From Alphaproteobacteria bacterium (GTDB taxonomy: Bacteria; Pseudomonadota; Alphaproteobacteria; Bin95), in the NCBI GenBank assembly GCA_022825195.1, contig JAJDYL010000115.1, positions 1 to 39,819 of the forward strand: 39,819 bases of DNA, in the 5' to 3' direction. Shown here in pieces: positions 22,321 to 34,834 of the stretch. The notes beneath the pieces were generated by a model. That model was given only the letters and a program-made list of their open reading frames with translations. It searched no databases and had not been told where the DNA came from. How positions within the stretch are numbered: position 1 is the stretch's first letter; every line of letters begins with the position of its first letter. Position numbers and translations under genes: made by a program.

Positions 22321-23259
22321 ATGATCGAACGAGAGGGAAATCCGGTCGAACGTCTCGCGAGTTGGGTGGATCGCGGAGAGCGGACTTTACGCACTTCCAT
22401 CGCCTGCGAAGGCATTGGTATCCATAGCGGACGCAAGGTGCATTTGACGCTGGGCCCGGCTCCCGCGGGACATGGCTTCGTATTCCGGCGCCTCGATGTT
22501 GCCGGCGATGCCGGGGTGATACGCGGGCGATGGGACATGGTCGTCGATACGACGCTATGCACCGTCCTGTCCAACGAATACGGCGTCAGCATCAGCACTC
22601 CCGAGCATGTTTTGGCGGCATTGGCGGGCGCCGGGATCGACAATGCCACAATTGAGGTCGATGCGCCGGAATTGCCGATCATGGACGGAAGTTCGGACGA
22701 TTTCACCTTCCTGATCGGATGCGTGGGCGTCCGGCCCCAGCCTTCCCGGTCGCGGCCTCGGATCGAGGTCCTGAAGCCGGTCCAGGTGCAGGACGGCGAG
22801 AGCTGGGCCCGGTTGCTGCCTTCCGACCGGTTCAGGGTTTCCTGCACGATCGACTACGACCACCCTCATGTCGGTGTCCAGCATTTCGATTTCGATTCGG
22901 CTTGCCAGACATTTTCGGAAACGGTCGGCCGGGCGCGCACTTTCGGATTCCTTCATGAGCTGGAATGGATGCGCGCGCGCGGCTATGCCAAGGGCGCGAC
23001 GCTGGACAATGCCGTGGCAATCTCGCCGGACGGCGTGGTGAATGACGGCGGTCTGCGCTATCCCGACGAGTTTGTGCGCCACAAGGTGCTCGACGCTGTC
23101 GGCGATCTCGCTCTCGCCGGCGCGCCGATTCTCGGTGCGTTCCAGGGCTTCAGATCCGGTCACCGTCTCAACAATATGGTTTTGCGGGCGCTGTTCGCCG
23201 ACCAGTCGGCGTGGAGACTGGAAGGCGCCGAGACGGAGGCGCAGCGGGTCGTCGCCTGA
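22321..23259 (+). CDS. lpxC: UDP-3-O-acyl-N-acetylglucosamine deacetylase
   Basis: LpxC catalyses the committed step of lipid A synthesis, removing the N-acetyl group from UDP-3-O-acyl-GlcNAc with a zinc ion. Zinc ligand His96 is in STPEHVLAAL (E. coli His79), the second His and the Asp are in RHKVLDAVGD, and the catalytic base His is in GHRLNN. The protein is 312 residues with about 16 extra residues at the N-terminus compared with E. coli. No ribosome site precedes ATG 22321; an in-frame GTG at 22366 would give a product of family length but also lacks one. It heads the lpxC-bamD-recN-ligA block. Confidence 0.95.
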   Translation: MIEREGNPVERLASWVDRGERTLRTSIACEGIGIHSGRKVHLTLGPAPAGHGFVFRRLDVAGDAGVIRGRWDMVVDTTLCTVLSNEYGVSISTPEHVLAALAGAGIDNATIEVDAPELPIMDGSSDDFTFLIGCVGVRPQPSRSRPRIEVLKPVQVQDGESWARLLPSDRFRVSCTIDYDHPHVGVQHFDFDSACQTFSETVGRARTFGFLHELEWMRARGYAKGATLDNAVAISPDGVVNDGGLRYPDEFVRHKVLDAVGDLALAGAPILGAFQGFRSGHRLNNMVLRALFADQSAWRLEGAETEAQRVVA

Positions 23260-23324
23260 ATCTATGCTTCGGCGCCTGCATGGCATAAACTGGAGCCACC
23301 TCCCCCCGCTGCCATGAGGGTGCT

Positions 23325-24338
23325 GTGAGTCGGGCATACGGTCGTCTTTGGCGAAATGTCCTCGTTGTTCTGTGCGCCGTCGGAATGCTTGCCGGATGCA
23401 GTACCGACGAGGGCCCGGAATATGTGGAGCGCTCGGTAGAGGAGCTCTACAACAGTTCCATGGACGCGCTGCTGGGAGGCAATTATGAGGTCGCCGCGCA
23501 GCGGTTCGACGAGGTGGAGCGCCAGCATCCCTACTCGGTCTGGGCCACCAAGGCGCAGTTGATGGGGGCCTACGCCCATTACCAGGCGAACGAATACGAT
23601 CAGGCGATCGCCGCGCTCCAACGCTATGTCGAGCTTCATCCGGGCAGCCCGGACGTGGCTTATGCCTACTATCTGACGGCGATTTCCTACTATGAACAGA
23701 TCTCGGATGTCGGACGCGACCAGAGCCTTACGCGCAGGGCCCGCTCGGCGCTGGAGGCGGTGGTGCGCCGCTTTCCCGGCACCGATTACGCGCATGACGC
23801 CCGCCTGAAGCTGGATCTGACGCGGGACCATCTGGCCGGAAAGGAAATGAGCGTCGGCCGTTTCTATCTGCGCCAGGGCCACCTGCTGGCTGCGATCAAC
23901 AGGTTCCGCATCGTCGTGGAGCAATATCAGACGACCAGCCATGTGCCGGAGGCGCTGCATCGCCTGGCGGAGGCCTATACCGCCGTGGGGCTGGACGAGG
24001 AGGCCGTCAGGGTGGCCGCCGTGCTCCAGCACAATTATCCGGGAAACGAGTGGTACGTGGACAGTTACGAGCTCGTCGAAAAGGGCGAAAGCGCATCGCA
24101 AGGCACGGGAGACGGCTGGTTCTCGAGGAATTGGAACGCCGTGTTCGACCCGGTGAAGTCGATCGGCGGCGGCGGGGAGCGCGCCGAGGAGCTGGCGAAG
24201 CGGTTGGCCGAGAAAAGGGCAGCCGAAGACGAGGCTCTAAAGGAACGCGCCCGGGCGATGGAGCAGGAACGCGCCGGAGGGAAAGGCGGAGCCTTGCCGC
24301 CGCCCGCCGGAACGCCTCCGGCGGCCCCCAAGGGATAA
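23325..24338 (+). CDS. bamD: Outer membrane assembly lipoprotein BamD
   Basis: BamD is a lipoprotein of the BAM complex that inserts beta-barrel proteins into the outer membrane. The GTG start at 23325 gives a 337-residue precursor with a lipoprotein signal ending LAGC, so Cys25 is the lipidated residue. Five TPR-like helical repeats follow from about residue 37 (VEELYNSSMDALLGGNYEVA) to 240. The C-terminal tail (about 285-337) is charged and then Pro/Gly/Ala-rich, longer than in E. coli BamD (about 245 residues). It lies 65 bp after lpxC and 12 bp before recN. Confidence 0.93.
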   Translation: MSRAYGRLWRNVLVVLCAVGMLAGCSTDEGPEYVERSVEELYNSSMDALLGGNYEVAAQRFDEVERQHPYSVWATKAQLMGAYAHYQANEYDQAIAALQRYVELHPGSPDVAYAYYLTAISYYEQISDVGRDQSLTRRARSALEAVVRRFPGTDYAHDARLKLDLTRDHLAGKEMSVGRFYLRQGHLLAAINRFRIVVEQYQTTSHVPEALHRLAEAYTAVGLDEEAVRVAAVLQHNYPGNEWYVDSYELVEKGESASQGTGDGWFSRNWNAVFDPVKSIGGGGERAEELAKRLAEKRAAEDEALKERARAMEQERAGGKGGALPPPAGTPPAAPKG

Positions 24339-24350
24339 CCCCCGGCCGCC

Positions 24351-29000
<4,650 letters not shown>

Positions 29001-29004
<4 letters not shown>

Positions 29005-29030
29005 CGAGGCCGGTTGCTATCCTGAATAAA
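29001..29030 (+). promoter_or_regulatory. Possible infA promoter
   Basis: TTGACG (29001-29006), 18 bases, AATAAA (29025-29030). The -35 is strong and overlaps the stop codon of the preceding gene; the -10 is moderate. It would give infA a transcript start near 29037 and a leader of about 28 bases that contains the ribosome site at 29049-29055. Confidence 0.45.
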
Positions 29031-29064
29031 GGGCCGGTCAACACGAACAGGAGGGCGCCTGCCT

Positions 29065-29283
29065 TTGCCGAAAGAGGAAATGATGGTCTTCGGCGGGACC
29101 GTAACCGAAAAGCTGCCGAACGCGATGTTTCGCGTGAAACTCGAAAACGAGCACGAGATCATTGCGCACACCGCAGGGAAGATGCGCAAATTCCGTATCC
29201 GCGTCATGGTCGGAGACAGGGTGGATGTCGAGATGACCCCCTATGACCTGACCAAGGGACGGATCACGTTCCGCCACAAGTAA
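29065..29283 (+). CDS. infA: Translation initiation factor IF-1
   Basis: IF-1 binds the A site of the 30S subunit during initiation. The 72-residue length is exactly the bacterial norm and confirms the TTG start at 29065, nine bases after a strong AGGAGGG. The OB-fold protein shows the expected [20 protein letters not shown] and [14 protein letters not shown] segments. KFRIRV replaces the common KNRIRV. Its last 20 bases overlap the convergent HAD-like gene. Confidence 0.95.
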   Translation: MPKEEMMVFGGTVTEKLPNAMFRVKLENEHEIIAHTAGKMRKFRIRVMVGDRVDVEMTPYDLTKGRITFRHK

Positions 29284-29941
29284 GCCCGAGCGACGCCGCG
29301 ATCGCGCGTTCCAGCGCCGGCCAGTCCGCCGGGCGGCCGTCCGCTTCCGGCGGCATGTCGACCAGCCCGGCGAGGCGCTCGGTCGCCACGAAATGCAGGC
29401 ACGCGATGCCGGGCGCCGCCTGCTTGACCGAGACATGGTTGTTCGGCCCGTCATCGACGAAGACGGCGGGGCCTCCTGCACGAGTTGCGAGCCAGGCGGC
29501 CGCCGGCCCCTTGTCCCCCGTATTCACGACGACGGGGTAGGGCATTCCGTTCCTGGCGAGCGCCAGCCGCCGGGCGTCGCGCGCTGCGGCGGGGACGTTC
29601 GTCAGCACCACGATCTGCACGCCGGCGCGCGCAAGCCGGGCGAGCGCCTCCGCCGCGCCGGGAACCGGCGGGATGTGTTCCGCGCGCTCGGCGAAGAACT
29701 GCTGCAGGAGCGAGAAGATCTGGGACTGGTCCAGCACGGTGCCGTCGGCTGTCCTGCGCACATTTCCGGTCAGGCGGAAGGACGACCAGTCGAAGAAATG
29801 GCCGCGTTCCTCGATATGGCTCACGAAGGATTCGACGAAGCGGAACAACACTTCGTCCGCATCGGAGATCAGGAGCGGCCGGCCGGACTGGACGCCGGCC
29901 GCCTCCAGTTGCGCCAGCGTGGCAGCCGGCAGCCGGGTCAT
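29264..29941 (-). CDS. HAD-like protein
   Basis: This 225-residue protein seems to belong to the haloacid dehalogenase superfamily. Motif I is ISDADEVLF with Asp27 and Asp29, motif II is in [11 protein letters not shown], and motif IV is FVDDGPNN. The usual DxDxT is DADEV, so phosphatase activity is likely but not certain. The ATG at 29941 overlaps the stop of the upstream TPR gene (ATGA), so the two are coupled. Its 3' end overlaps the coding end of infA by 20 bp on the opposite strand. I do not know the substrate. Confidence 0.75.
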   Translation of the reverse strand: MTRLPAATLAQLEAAGVQSGRPLLISDADEVLFRFVESFVSHIEERGHFFDWSSFRLTGNVRRTADGTVLDQSQIFSLLQQFFAERAEHIPPVPGAAEALARLARAGVQIVVLTNVPAAARDARRLALARNGMPYPVVVNTGDKGPAAAWLATRAGGPAVFVDDGPNNHVSVKQAAPGIACLHFVATERLAGLVDMPPEADGRPADWPALERAIAASLGLTCGGT

Positions 29942-30483
29942 ATCCGCTTGCCTTTCAGGCGCTCGCCGATCTCGTCCGCCAGGTGGCGGATCCCGTCGAG
30001 ATAGGGGTTCACCTCCAGCGCGCGGTGCAGCCATTCCAGCGCGGCCTCTTCGCGGCCGAGCGTCACAAGGATCATGCCGAGGCCCGATAGCGCGCCATAA
30101 TGGCGGGGTTCGAGGTTGAGCACATGCTGCACATCGGCCACTGACTCCCGGTGGCGTCCCATCATGTAGAGGACGGTGGCGCGCTTGTTCCAGCCTTCGG
30201 CAAAATCCGGCGCCCGCCTGGTGATTTCATCGAAGCGCTCAAACGCGCGTTCGAACGCGCCGCGCCGCATCGCAATCACGCCCTGGGCCATGAGCCGGTT
30301 GACGGCCTTGTCGTCGGAGTGCAGCCAGAGCAGCCAGATGCGCCGGTCCACCGTCTGCGCTTCCTGCGGCGTCAACGGCTGTTGAAGACGGTCGAACAGC
30401 GCCGGCAGTTCGGGATCGTTCTGGTCGGCGGCGGCGACGCCGCCCGAAAGCGCAAGAAGGACCGCGAACGCCAGCGCGCGCAG
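29938..30483 (-). CDS. Secreted TPR-repeat protein with probable CTG start
   Basis: From CTG 30483 the frame encodes 181 residues: a typical signal peptide (hydrophobic LAFAVLLALSGGV, cleavage near AAA-D at 19-20), a short acidic linker, then TPR-like helices (about 70-165; AFERAFERFDEI, ALSGLGMILVTLGREEAALEWLH). No ATG, GTG or TTG lies between the in-frame stop upstream and the signal peptide. The first usual start, TTG 30375, would remove the signal and give 145 residues. The CTG lies four bases after the L36 stop. Either CTG is used, or a frameshift has separated the gene from GTG 30488, which forms TAGTG with the L36 stop but is in another frame. It probably acts in the periplasm. Confidence 0.65.
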   Translation of the reverse strand: MRALAFAVLLALSGGVAAADQNDPELPALFDRLQQPLTPQEAQTVDRRIWLLWLHSDDKAVNRLMAQGVIAMRRGAFERAFERFDEITRRAPDFAEGWNKRATVLYMMGRHRESVADVQHVLNLEPRHYGALSGLGMILVTLGREEAALEWLHRALEVNPYLDGIRHLADEIGERLKGKRI

Positions 30484-30487
30484 CGCA

Positions 30488-30613
30488 CTAGCCCTGCCGG
30501 GCCTTGAAACGCCGGTTGGTCTTGTTGATCACATAGATGCGCCCGCGCCGCCTCACAACCTGCGAGTCCTTGTGGCGCTTCTTCAACGTCTTCAGCGAAC
30601 GGACGACCTTCAT
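30488..30613 (-). CDS. rpmJ: 50S ribosomal protein L36, 41-residue type
   Basis: This 41-residue basic protein is L36 of the longer, YkgO-like type that lacks the zinc-binding cysteines of the 38-residue form. It shows [43 protein letters not shown] sequence in full, with [11 protein letters not shown] and FKARQG as family hallmarks. An ATG three codons upstream (30622) is also in frame; the inner ATG gives the usual length. Its TAG is followed closely by the TPR gene. A short perfect inverted repeat (30632-30645) lies just upstream. Confidence 0.92.
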   Translation of the reverse strand: MKVVRSLKTLKKRHKDSQVVRRRGRIYVINKTNRRFKARQG

Positions 30614-30631
30614 CGCATTCATCCCGGCCCG

Positions 30632-30645
30632 GAAGCCCCGGCTTC
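30632..30645. other. Short inverted repeat upstream of the L36 gene
   Basis: GAAGCC (30632-30637) and GGCTTC (30640-30645) are perfectly complementary, with two bases between. With such a tight loop the end pairs would open. No T-run follows. It lies in the 126-bp gap between the membrane protein gene and rpmJ and could be a leader structure or a remnant of a terminator. Confidence 0.25.
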
Positions 30646-30739
30646 TACCCGCCCGCCCGGCCCGCTGTCAACCGCACGGCCGGCCCGCCGGGACCCTTGC
30701 CGCTGCAGACCGGCGGCAGGCCGCGGCGCTCCCGGCCGT

Positions 30740-31282
30740 TCAGGTCCCGAACCAGATCAACGCGCGGGCAATGACGAGCCGGAGCCCCAGATCGAGCAGA
30801 ACGATGCCGACTGCGGGGAAGTTCGCAATCCCGAGGCCGTTGCGGGCAAGGCGCCATTTGAACAGCAGGATCCAGAACCAGGCCGCCATGAACAACATTG
30901 CCGCAATCGGCTCGGGCATGGCGCCGGACGCATTCACCAGCACGACGATTGTGAAGACGGCGCTCTGCAGCAGGTTCGCCCAATTGGTGGCGGTGATGAA
31001 CCGCCAGTAGTTCGGGAAGACCTGCATCCGGTCCGCCAGATAGACGGCGACGAGCGGGAAGGCGGTCCAGGTCATCACGTAGCCGAGGATGTCCGCTGCG
31101 ACCAGCTTCCCGGTGACCTCGAAACCGTGCGGCGCCAGCACCAGGGTCAGCAGCGACAGCGGGAACGCGTACGCGGCCGCCCGGAACGAGCGCCAGAAGT
31201 CCGTCAGCGCGGAAACCGGCCCCGTGTTCCCGCCGGCCAACGCCAGTGCGGCGGCGCAACCCGTCCGAAGTTCCCAGAGCAT
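30740..31282 (-). CDS. Small multi-pass membrane protein, function unknown
   Basis: This 180-residue protein has four or five hydrophobic segments: about 36-53, 60-82, 97-117, 125-142 and 153-175. I recognise no family motif. The ATG at 31282 has GGGAGAG seven bases upstream. It starts 23 bp after dapE on the same strand and may be cotranscribed with dapD-dapE. Homologues may exist under a DUF name, but I cannot give one. Confidence 0.75.
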   Translation of the reverse strand: MLWELRTGCAAALALAGGNTGPVSALTDFWRSFRAAAYAFPLSLLTLVLAPHGFEVTGKLVAADILGYVMTWTAFPLVAVYLADRMQVFPNYWRFITATNWANLLQSAVFTIVVLVNASGAMPEPIAAMLFMAAWFWILLFKWRLARNGLGIANFPAVGIVLLDLGLRLVIARALIWFGT

Positions 31283-31305
31283 TCGAAACGCTCTCCCGAG
31301 CGGTG

Positions 31306-32439
31306 TCAGGAGAGGAAATAGCCCGCGAGCATCGCCTCGTAAACGCGTGTCAGGTTGTCGAGGTCCTCGATTTCCAGATATTCGTCCACCTTGTGCGCCG
31401 TCCGGCTCACCAGGCCCAGCTCGACCACCGGGCAATAGTCCTTGATGAAACGCGCATCCGATGTGCCGCCCGACGTCGAGAGTTCGGGGGTTCGCCCGGT
31501 GACCGACCGCATCGATTCCGCTGCCAGGTCCACCAGCGGCCCCGGCGGCGTAAGGAATGACTCGCCGCTTACGGAGACCTCCAGCTCGTAGCTGTGGCCC
31601 TGGCGGTCGAGTGTCCGCCGCAACCGGTCTTCGAGGCCGGCGCCCGTATGCAGGTCGTTGAACCGGATATTGAAACGAGCCTCGGCCCGCGCCGGGATCA
31701 GATTGGTAGTCGGATTGCCGACATCGACGCTGGTGACCTGGAGCGACGAAGGCTGGAAATGCGCCGTCCCTTCGTCGAGCGGGGTCGAGGCGAGGCCGTG
31801 CGCCATGGCCAGCAGGGGGTGGACGGGGTTGTCGGCCAGGTCCGGATAGGCGGCGTGGCCCTGCACGCCCTCCACGACAAGGCGCGCATTGAGCGAGCCC
31901 CGCCGGCCGATCTTTATCATCTCGCCGAACCGCGCGGGATTGGTCGGCTCGCCGACAACGCAGGCGTCCAGGCGCTCGCTGCGCTCCGCCAGCCGCTCCA
32001 GCATCCGCCTTGTGCCGTTGACCGCCGGCCCCTCCTCATCGCCGGTGATGAGCAGCGCGATGGAGCCGGGAACCGGGCCGAGGCGCGAAACGGCCGTCAC
32101 GAAGGCCGCAATCGCCCCCTTCATGTCGGCTGCGCCGCGCCCGGTGAGGCGTCCATTGGCCACTGTCGCGGAAAAGGGCGGCACGCTCCAGTCGTCCGGA
32201 TCGCCCGCGGGCACCACATCGGTGTGCCCGGCGAAACAGAACAGCGGTCCCTCGCTGCCGCGCCGGGCGTAGAGATTGTCCACGTCCGGCGTTCCGGGCG
32301 TGCTGAACGGCATCCGCTCGCAGGCGAAGCCGAGAGGCTTCAGCGCCGCCTCAAGCACATCCAGCGCGCCCTCGTCCTCCGGCGTGACGCTCGGGCAGCG
32401 GATCAGGGCGCGGGCGAGGTCGAGGGCGCCCCCGGACAT
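31306..32439 (-). CDS. dapE: Succinyl-diaminopimelate desuccinylase
   Basis: DapE removes succinate from N-succinyl-LL-diaminopimelate in lysine and peptidoglycan synthesis, using two zinc ions. Ligands and catalytic residues visible: His72 and Asp74 (GHTDVVP), Asp105 (GAADMKG), Glu135 and Glu136 (GDEEGPA), Glu in GEPT, and His in TAHKVDEY near the C-terminus. The 377-residue length is normal. Its ATG overlaps the dapD stop (TGATG), so two consecutive steps of the succinylase route are coupled. Confidence 0.96.
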   Translation of the reverse strand: MSGGALDLARALIRCPSVTPEDEGALDVLEAALKPLGFACERMPFSTPGTPDVDNLYARRGSEGPLFCFAGHTDVVPAGDPDDWSVPPFSATVANGRLTGRGAADMKGAIAAFVTAVSRLGPVPGSIALLITGDEEGPAVNGTRRMLERLAERSERLDACVVGEPTNPARFGEMIKIGRRGSLNARLVVEGVQGHAAYPDLADNPVHPLLAMAHGLASTPLDEGTAHFQPSSLQVTSVDVGNPTTNLIPARAEARFNIRFNDLHTGAGLEDRLRRTLDRQGHSYELEVSVSGESFLTPPGPLVDLAAESMRSVTGRTPELSTSGGTSDARFIKDYCPVVELGLVSRTAHKVDEYLEIEDLDNLTRVYEAMLAGYFLS

Positions 32440-33281
32440 CAGTCGCGCAGCAGGTCGTTGATCGCCGTCTTGGCGCGGGTCTGCGCGTCCACCGTCTTCA
32501 CGATCACGGCGCAGGAGAGGTTCGGTCCGGGACTCCCGTCCGGCAGCGGCCGGCCCGGCAGGCTTCCCGGCACGACCACCGCGTAGGGCGGCACCCTGCC
32601 GGTGCTTATCTCGCCCGTGTCCCGATCCACGATCTTGGTCGTCGCGGAGATGAAGGTGCCCATGGCAAGGACCGCGCCCTCGCCGACGATCACGCCTTCC
32701 ACCACCTCGCTGCGCGCGCCGATGAAGCAGTTGTCCTCGACGATCACGGGCTCGGCCTGGAGCGGCTCCAGCACCCCGCCGAGCCCCACGCCGCCGGAAA
32801 TATGGCAGTTGGCGCCCACCTGGGCGCAGGAGCCGACGGTGGACCAGGTGTCGATCATCGTGTTCTCGCCGACCCGGGCGCCGACATTCACGAAGCACGG
32901 CATCAGCACCGCGCCCGGCGCAATGTAGGCCGAGTGCCGGACGGCGCAGTTGGGCACGGCGCGGAAGCCGGCCTCGGCGAAGCGCGCCGCGTCCCAGCCC
33001 TCGAATTTGGACGGCACCTTGTCATTCCAGGGCGCGCCGTCCGGCCCACCGGACACCGGAGCGGAATCGGCGAGACGGAACGAGAGCAGCACCGCCTTCT
33101 TGCACCACTGGTTGACATGCCAGTCGCCGTTCACCTTCTCGGCGACCCGCACCTCGCCCCGGTCGAGCGCGTCGAGCGCCGCCTCGATGGCCTCGCGGGC
33201 TTCGCCCTTCGTGTCCGGCCCGATGTCGGTGCGATCCTCCCAGGCGCGGTCGATTGCGGCCTGCATGCTCCCGTCAGCCAT
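32439..33281 (-). CDS. dapD: Tetrahydrodipicolinate N-succinyltransferase
   Basis: DapD transfers succinyl from succinyl-CoA to tetrahydrodipicolinate, opening the succinylase branch of lysine/diaminopimelate synthesis. The 280-residue protein has an N-terminal helical domain with [17 protein letters not shown] and a left-handed beta-helix of hexapeptide repeats (about 110-230) including [17 protein letters not shown] and [11 protein letters not shown]. Length fits the family. ATG 33281 is preceded by GAGGGGG. Together with dapE it forms an operon behind a likely promoter at 33313-33341. Confidence 0.96.
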   Translation of the reverse strand: MADGSMQAAIDRAWEDRTDIGPDTKGEAREAIEAALDALDRGEVRVAEKVNGDWHVNQWCKKAVLLSFRLADSAPVSGGPDGAPWNDKVPSKFEGWDAARFAEAGFRAVPNCAVRHSAYIAPGAVLMPCFVNVGARVGENTMIDTWSTVGSCAQVGANCHISGGVGLGGVLEPLQAEPVIVEDNCFIGARSEVVEGVIVGEGAVLAMGTFISATTKIVDRDTGEISTGRVPPYAVVVPGSLPGRPLPDGSPGPNLSCAVIVKTVDAQTRAKTAINDLLRD

Positions 33282-33312
33282 GGATATTCCCCCTCCCCGG
33301 AAAAGGCCCCGG

Positions 33313-33341
33313 ACCATTCCCGAACCGGCCTGTCCTGTCAA
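33313..33341 (-). promoter_or_regulatory. Probable dapD-dapE promoter
   Basis: On the minus strand a perfect TTGACA (33341-33336) is followed after 17 bases by AATGGT (33318-33313). Transcription would start near 33306, giving a leader of about 25 bases that holds the dapD ribosome site. On the other strand a TATAGT (33360-33365) may be the -10 of the divergent isomerase gene, but no good -35 goes with it. Confidence 0.5.
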
Positions 33342-33397
33342 TGCGCCGGGTTCGTGCCCTATAGTGCGGAAAACGCCTCGGAGACCGGGAGTCCTCC

Positions 33398-33988
33398 ATG
33401 CCGAAACGCCTTGAATTCTGGTTCGATGTCGGCTCACCGACCGCCTATCTCGCCCACACGCAGATGCCCGGCATCGCCGCGCGCACCGGGGCCGGGATCG
33501 CCTGGAAGCCGATGCTTCTCGGCGGCGTCTTCAAGGCAACCGGCAATGCGCCGCCGGGCGACGTGCCCGCCAAGTCCGCCTACTACACTGTGGACCTGCC
33601 GCGCTTCGCCAGGCGCTACGGCGTTCCCTACAAGCGCAACCCGTTCTTCCCGATCATGACGCTCGGGCTCATGCGCGGCTGCCTCGCGGCCCAGCGCGAC
33701 GGCTGTTTCAAGACCTATGCCGACGCGGTGTTCACGGCGATGTGGGTCGAGGAAAAGAACACGGGCGACCTCGACGTGCTGCGCGAGGTGCTCACCGGCG
33801 CCGGCCTCGACGCCGATGCGCTGTTCGCCGCCACGCAGGAGCCGGCGATCAAGCAGCAACTGATCGCCAATACCGAGGAGGCGGTATCGCGCGGTGCGTT
33901 CGGCGCGCCCACCTTCTTCGTCGGCGACGAGATGTTCTTCGGCCAGGACCGGCTGGACTTCGTCGAGGAGGCGCTGACCGCCGCCTGA
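33398..33988 (+). CDS. DsbA-family 2-hydroxychromene-2-carboxylate isomerase-like protein
   Basis: This 196-residue protein has the kappa-class GST/DsbA fold. It starts [13 protein letters not shown], where Ser13 replaces the Cys of DsbA and matches the catalytic serine of 2-hydroxychromene-2-carboxylate isomerase from naphthalene breakdown. The C-terminal [21 protein letters not shown] segment is the conserved cis-Pro and glutathione-binding region. It would isomerise a glutathione-linked substrate in the cytoplasm. No other naphthalene genes are present, so the substrate may differ. Convergent with the dehalogenase gene, seven bases apart. Confidence 0.9.
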   Translation: MPKRLEFWFDVGSPTAYLAHTQMPGIAARTGAGIAWKPMLLGGVFKATGNAPPGDVPAKSAYYTVDLPRFARRYGVPYKRNPFFPIMTLGLMRGCLAAQRDGCFKTYADAVFTAMWVEEKNTGDLDVLREVLTGAGLDADALFAATQEPAIKQQLIANTEEAVSRGAFGAPTFFVGDEMFFGQDRLDFVEEALTAA

Positions 33989-33995
33989 ACCGGCG

Positions 33996-34700
33996 TCAGG
34001 GGCAGCCGAGCCGGTCCGCGAGGTCGATGAAGTCGTCCGCGACGACCGTGAAGCCGGGATCGGCCTCCAGGTCGGTCGTCTGGCCGGGGCCGTGCTCCGT
34101 CCGGCGCGGCACGAAGGCCGTCGCCATGCCCTGGGCCGCGGCGGCGTGCAGGTCGCCATTGTGGGCCGCGGTCATCATCACCTCTTCCGGTGCGAGGCCG
34201 AGCGCGGCGCAGCTCAGCCGGTAGGCGTCCGGCTGCGGCTTGTAGGCCCGCGCGACCTCCGCGCCCAGGATCGCATCCCAGGGCAGCCGGGCATGGCGGG
34301 CCATGTTCACCATGAGCGCGATATTGCCGTTGGAACAGGTGCCGACGATGTATTTGCGCTTGAGCCGCGACAGGCCCAGCACCGCGTCCGGCCACGGGTC
34401 GAGGCGGTGCCAGGCGCGGTTGAGGTCGTCCGTTTCGGCTTCGCTCAGGCCCGACACGCCGAACTCCTCCAGCAGGGCCTCCAGGTTCTCCCGGTGCAGC
34501 ACGTCGAGGATGGTGTAGGGCCTCGCCCCGCTGCGGACTTCCTCCATGGCCGGCTGGTAGCGGTCCCGCCAGCGCCGCGCGAAACCGTGCCAGTCGAGAT
34601 CGTAGCCCTTCGGCCCCAGCGCGTTCTTCGCCTCCCGCGCCACCGAGCCGCGCCAGTCCACCACCGTGCCGAACACATCGAACAGAAGCGCCTTCACCAT
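33996..34700 (-). CDS. Haloacid dehalogenase type II
   Basis: This 234-residue HAD hydrolase has nucleophile Asp8 in LLFDVFGTVVDWR, the motif GTCSNGNIAL, a Lys in YKPQPDAY and AAHNGDLHAA. The FDxFGTxxDW pattern is that of L-2-haloacid dehalogenases, which replace the halogen of short 2-haloacids by hydroxyl. Some relatives are general phosphatases, so the activity is probable and not proven. The ATG at 34700 has GGAGG upstream; a longer in-frame start back to 34760 would add an Arg/Gly-rich stretch unlike the family. Confidence 0.9.
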   Translation of the reverse strand: MVKALLFDVFGTVVDWRGSVAREAKNALGPKGYDLDWHGFARRWRDRYQPAMEEVRSGARPYTILDVLHRENLEALLEEFGVSGLSEAETDDLNRAWHRLDPWPDAVLGLSRLKRKYIVGTCSNGNIALMVNMARHARLPWDAILGAEVARAYKPQPDAYRLSCAALGLAPEEVMMTAAHNGDLHAAAAQGMATAFVPRRTEHGPGQTTDLEADPGFTVVADDFIDLADRLGCP

Positions 34701-34834
34701 CGCCGGTCCTCCCCGCCGCAACCGCGCCGACAGACTGCCTCCGCCTTTCCGCGCCCGCAAGCGGGGGACGATTCCAGCAGGGACCGAAACGCTCTAGGCT
34801 GCGCGCGCCGGCGGCAGCGGAGAAATGCGGGGCG

